From the NCBI GenBank assembly GCA_963422275.1, contig OY729418.1:3100001-3164000 (forward strand): DNA of 64,000 nucleotides, read 5' to 3'. The DNA is from G963422275 sp963422275 (lineage in GTDB: Bacteria > Pseudomonadota > Alphaproteobacteria > Rhodobacterales > Rhodobacteraceae). The notes beneath the pieces are model-generated. The model was not told where the DNA came from, made no database searches, and saw only the letters and a program-made list of their open reading frames with translations. The position numbers were made by a program, and so were the translations under genes. Shown piece after piece: positions 61,371 through 64,000 of this stretch. How positions within the stretch are numbered: position 1 is the first letter of the stretch; the number at the start of each line of letters is the position of its first letter.

Positions 61371-62893
61371 TGCGCCCGAACATCTTTCTCATTTCCGCCG
61401 ACCAGCAAAGAGCCGATTGCTTGGGGTTTGAAGGCCGCGGTGTAAAGACGCCTCACCTAGACCAGTTGGCGGCGGATGGCAGTCGGTTTTCGGCTTGCAT
61501 CACGCCCTGTGTCGTGTGCCAGCCTGCCCGTGCCTCTATCCTTACGGGTCAGCTTTGCCGAACGCATGGAGTGCACGACAACGGGATCGATCTGAATCCC
61601 GCAATCGGCGAAAGCGGCTTCGCGGGCGCTTTGGCCGCAACTGGATACGACACGGCCTTTTTCGGAAAGGCGCACTTTTCCACATACCATACGTTTGAAC
61701 CGACCGGAACGCCGGAGTGTCTTCGTTCATCAGCTGACTACCCGGCCGACTGGAACGGACCCTATATGGGGTTCAACCACATCGAGCTCATGCTTGTCGG
61801 TCACAACTGGTTCCTTCCGGAGAAGCCGCCTCGAGGACATCACTACGAACGCTGGTTTTACGCCGACGGACGAGGCGACGAGAAGAATGCACATTATCGA
61901 GAGAACGCGGGAGACACCGGAAACGCGGCACAGACTTGGCATTCAAGATTGCCTGTCGCCTGGCACAACTCAACATGGACAGCGAACCGCGCAATCGAAT
62001 GGCTCAAGCATGCCAATCACGATGCTCCGTTCTGCGCTTGGGTTAGTTTTCCAGACCCGCATCACCCTTTCGACTGCCCTGAACCTTGGTCTAGACTGCA
62101 TGACCCGGCCAAAGTCGATCTGCCTAGGCACCGCGTTCGTGACTTTAGGCGGAGGCCTTGGTGGCATGAGGCAGTCTTGACAGGGGAGCCGGAAGGGCCG
62201 AGAAAAAACGCGGAAATCCGCAAGCAGTACAGCCGCATCGCGGAGCAATCCGATGAGCAACTTCGAGAGATCATTGCCAATACATATGGCCAGGTCGCCT
62301 TGATCGATCACAGTGTCGGCCGCTTATTGATTGCGCTGGACGAGGCGGGATTAGCCGAGAACACGATTGTCATATACATCTCGGACCACGGTGACTGGCT
62401 CGGCGACCACGGACTGGTCCTGAAGGGTCCAATGCACTACGAGGGCCTTCTCCGAGTGCCCATGGTTTTTCGCGGTCCAGGCATTCCAGTCGGGACCGTC
62501 ATCGACGAACCGGTTTCCACATTGGATCTTGGCCCGACCTTTCTTGATTTCGGGGAGGCCGAACCACTTTTAAGGCAACATGGAGAAAGTCTCCGCGGCC
62601 TAATTGTTAATGGCGGTGGCGGACGAGATTTTGCGCTGAACGAATGGGAACTCTTGCCTGCCAGGACCGGTGTTGCCCTGAGTCTGCGCACCGTCCGCAC
62701 AAAAACCCACAAACTAACGTTGGATCTGATCTCGGGTGCCGGAGAACTTTATGATTTGGCGAACGACCCCGATGAAACGGACAACCTGTTCGATTCGCCT
62801 TCTGTCCAATTCGTGCGCCGGCGGCTTGAAGCATTTCTTGCCAGGAGGCCAGACGACATTGGCCCGAACAGCGTTCCAGTCGGCATGGCATAG
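61370..62893 (+). CDS. Sulfatase (formylglycine type), coupled to the TctABC transporter
   Basis: This 507-residue sulfatase starts MRPNIFLISADQQRADCLGFEG with metal ligand Asp11. It carries the formylglycine signature Cys50-Gln-Pro-Ala-Arg54 (in VVCQPARASILTG). The second metal region is IVIYISDHGDWLGDHGLVLKGPMHYEGLLRVPMVF, and the end, GELYDLANDPDETDNLF, is typical. No signal peptide is seen, so it acts inside the cell on what TctABC imports. It differs clearly from the first sulfatase (CQPAR against CVPAR), so the two may act on different positions or substrates. Confidence 0.93.
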   Translation: MRPNIFLISADQQRADCLGFEGRGVKTPHLDQLAADGSRFSACITPCVVCQPARASILTGQLCRTHGVHDNGIDLNPAIGESGFAGALAATGYDTAFFGKAHFSTYHTFEPTGTPECLRSSADYPADWNGPYMGFNHIELMLVGHNWFLPEKPPRGHHYERWFYADGRGDEKNAHYRENAGDTGNAAQTWHSRLPVAWHNSTWTANRAIEWLKHANHDAPFCAWVSFPDPHHPFDCPEPWSRLHDPAKVDLPRHRVRDFRRRPWWHEAVLTGEPEGPRKNAEIRKQYSRIAEQSDEQLREIIANTYGQVALIDHSVGRLLIALDEAGLAENTIVIYISDHGDWLGDHGLVLKGPMHYEGLLRVPMVFRGPGIPVGTVIDEPVSTLDLGPTFLDFGEAEPLLRQHGESLRGLIVNGGGGRDFALNEWELLPARTGVALSLRTVRTKTHKLTLDLISGAGELYDLANDPDETDNLFDSPSVQFVRRRLEAFLARRPDDIGPNSVPVGMA

Positions 62894-63157
62894 CTCGAGA
62901 TTGCGTGCCGGTACTGTTCAAGCGCTGCATCTCGCCGGTTACGAAAGCATCCAAAACCACGATAAAACACCTTTCTTGAACGGTGCCACGCATGCCGCGG
63001 TTCTAAGGTGTCCCAAAGCGAACTCACCCTCTTGATTGATCAAGGCTACGATAACTTGCGAAGCTGTTCGAATGCATCTCGCTTGCTGGATTGTTGCAAG
63101 CAAAAAAGGTAAAAATTCGCCCATGATCGGAAGGCTAGGCAGATAGGAGCCAGTTCC

Positions 63158-64000
63158 ATGCAGAAACATGTCCGCGTGCTGATCGTTGGTGGCGGGGCTG
63201 TCGGCACCTCGATAGCATTTCATTTGGCTGCCGCGGGCTGGAAGGACATTGCTCTGATCGAGCGGGATGAGTTGACGTCTGGATCCACTTGGCATGCGGC
63301 AGGCTTGCTCCCTCTCTTCAACATGAGTTATGCAACAAGCCACATCCACGAATATTCCGTGCGATTTTACAAGACGCTCGAAGAGGAAACAGGGCTGAAT
63401 CCGGGCTTCAGCGTCGTCGGCAATCTGCGCATGGCGCAGTCGCGCGAGCGCATGGACGAGTATATGCTCTATGCCTCGACCGCCGAAACCGTGGGGATTC
63501 CGTATGAGTGGCTTTCGACGGACGAGATAGGCAGGCGCTATCCCCTCGTGCACACTGACGACTTGGTCGGCGCAATCTATCATCCAACCGACGGTTACAT
63601 CAATCCGGCCGACGTTACGCAGGCAATGGCGAAAGGGGCGCGGCAGAAGGGGGTCGAAATCTATCGAAAGGCGCAGGCTGACTCATTTCAGTGGGACGGC
63701 TCGGAATGGATTGTGTGCGGATCTCTAATGACGGAACGGGGCGGCAATCTAATCCAAAGAGAGGAAAGATTCGAAATTCGAGCCGAGCATGTCGTTACAG
63801 CCACTGGCAACCATGCCCAGCGCACCGCGCGTTTGCTGGACGTGAAAATTCCGGCGATTCCAGTCGAGCACCAGTACATCGTGACCGAACCAGACGGTGA
63901 GCTTCAGAAGTGGCGCGAATCCAATCCGGAACATCCTGTTCTTAGAGACGCGGACGCCAAATGGTACGTACGCGAGGAGCGCGGAGGATGGATACTGGGA
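63158..64000 (+). CDS. FAD-dependent oxidoreductase, dimethylglycine/sarcosine dehydrogenase-like (partial)
   Basis: The first 281 codons of a gene that runs off the right edge. AGGAG lies nine bases before the ATG. The dinucleotide fold VLIVGGGAVGTSIAFHLAAAGWKDIALIERDELTSGSTWHAAGLLP matches DadA-type oxidases of the dimethylglycine/sarcosine dehydrogenase group, where the His of TWHAAG anchors FAD covalently in some members. HPTDGYINPADVTQAMAKGAR follows. Relatives are often about 800 residues with C-terminal GcvT-like domains that pass the one-carbon unit to folate; whether those are present cannot be seen. No link to the sulfatase operon is certain. Confidence 0.88.
   Translation, partial: MQKHVRVLIVGGGAVGTSIAFHLAAAGWKDIALIERDELTSGSTWHAAGLLPLFNMSYATSHIHEYSVRFYKTLEEETGLNPGFSVVGNLRMAQSRERMDEYMLYASTAETVGIPYEWLSTDEIGRRYPLVHTDDLVGAIYHPTDGYINPADVTQAMAKGARQKGVEIYRKAQADSFQWDGSEWIVCGSLMTERGGNLIQREERFEIRAEHVVTATGNHAQRTARLLDVKIPAIPVEHQYIVTEPDGELQKWRESNPEHPVLRDADAKWYVREERGGWILG

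Noticed and set aside
1..64000. CRISPR array, tRNA, rRNA or prophage
   Set aside because: Reading the window by eye showed no regularly spaced repeats, no tRNA-like 3' ends and no phage structural genes; a dedicated scan was not possible.

Overview
The window looks like a chromosomal segment of an alphaproteobacterium, most likely Rhodobacterales-like. This rests on its housekeeping genes (murJ, a rhomboid-like gene, trpS, nfuA-tsaB, an lpoA-like gene divergent from rsmI, gshB, coaBC-dut-moeB, cobU) and on its many transporters for small organic solutes: BMP-type ABC, MalFGK-type ABC and tripartite tricarboxylate. The taxonomic call comes from protein character and gene order; no database search was made. 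Several genes are broken and there are at least ten whole or decayed insertion sequences, so the genome has had a burst of transposition and decay, as in host-associated or recently bottlenecked lineages (inference).

Region by region. 1-7.0 kb (minus strand): a BMP-family ABC importer (substrate-binding protein, double ATPase, partial permease), then a sugar gene set: PfkB kinase, TIM-barrel sugar isomerase, FucU-type mutarotase and a UgpC/MsmK-type ATPase. 7.2-16.2 kb: a nest of mobile elements. It holds two IS5-family copies, an IS630 element that splits a ComEC-like metallo-beta-lactamase (MBL) gene, a four-helix membrane protein, a second MBL gene, a type I methylase (HsdM) fossil, a 527-bp deletion derivative of an IS427-type element, and IS1595 debris. 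16.6-20.4 kb: a Tat-exported sugar-binding protein and two MalF/MalG-type permeases, probably served by the ATPase at 5.9-7.0 kb. 20.6-23.1 kb: more IS debris. 23.18-26.37 kb: an intact 3,194-bp IS1595-family transposon with perfect 24-bp ends. Besides its transposase it carries a DNA methyltransferase, an MvaI/BcnI-family restriction endonuclease and a small basic protein. It inserted exactly at the stop codon of a dienelactone hydrolase gene.

28.1-32.9 kb: an sgc-like sugar cluster (FGGY kinase, M42 SgcX-like peptidase, BtpA/SgcQ-like protein, aldo/keto reductase). 33-54.9 kb: mostly housekeeping genes. 55.3-62.9 kb: a MarR regulator, a sulfatase and an MBL hydrolase diverge from a tctC-tctB-tctA transporter and a second sulfatase, which suggests import and desulfation of an organic sulfate ester. 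63.2 kb to the end: the start of an FAD-dependent DadA/dimethylglycine-dehydrogenase-like oxidoreductase.

The strongest candidates for something new are the restriction-modification-bearing IS1595 transposon, the MBL plus four-helix membrane module, and an IS5 family whose three copies share the same three mutually compensating single-base deletions. No tRNA, rRNA or CRISPR array was seen.
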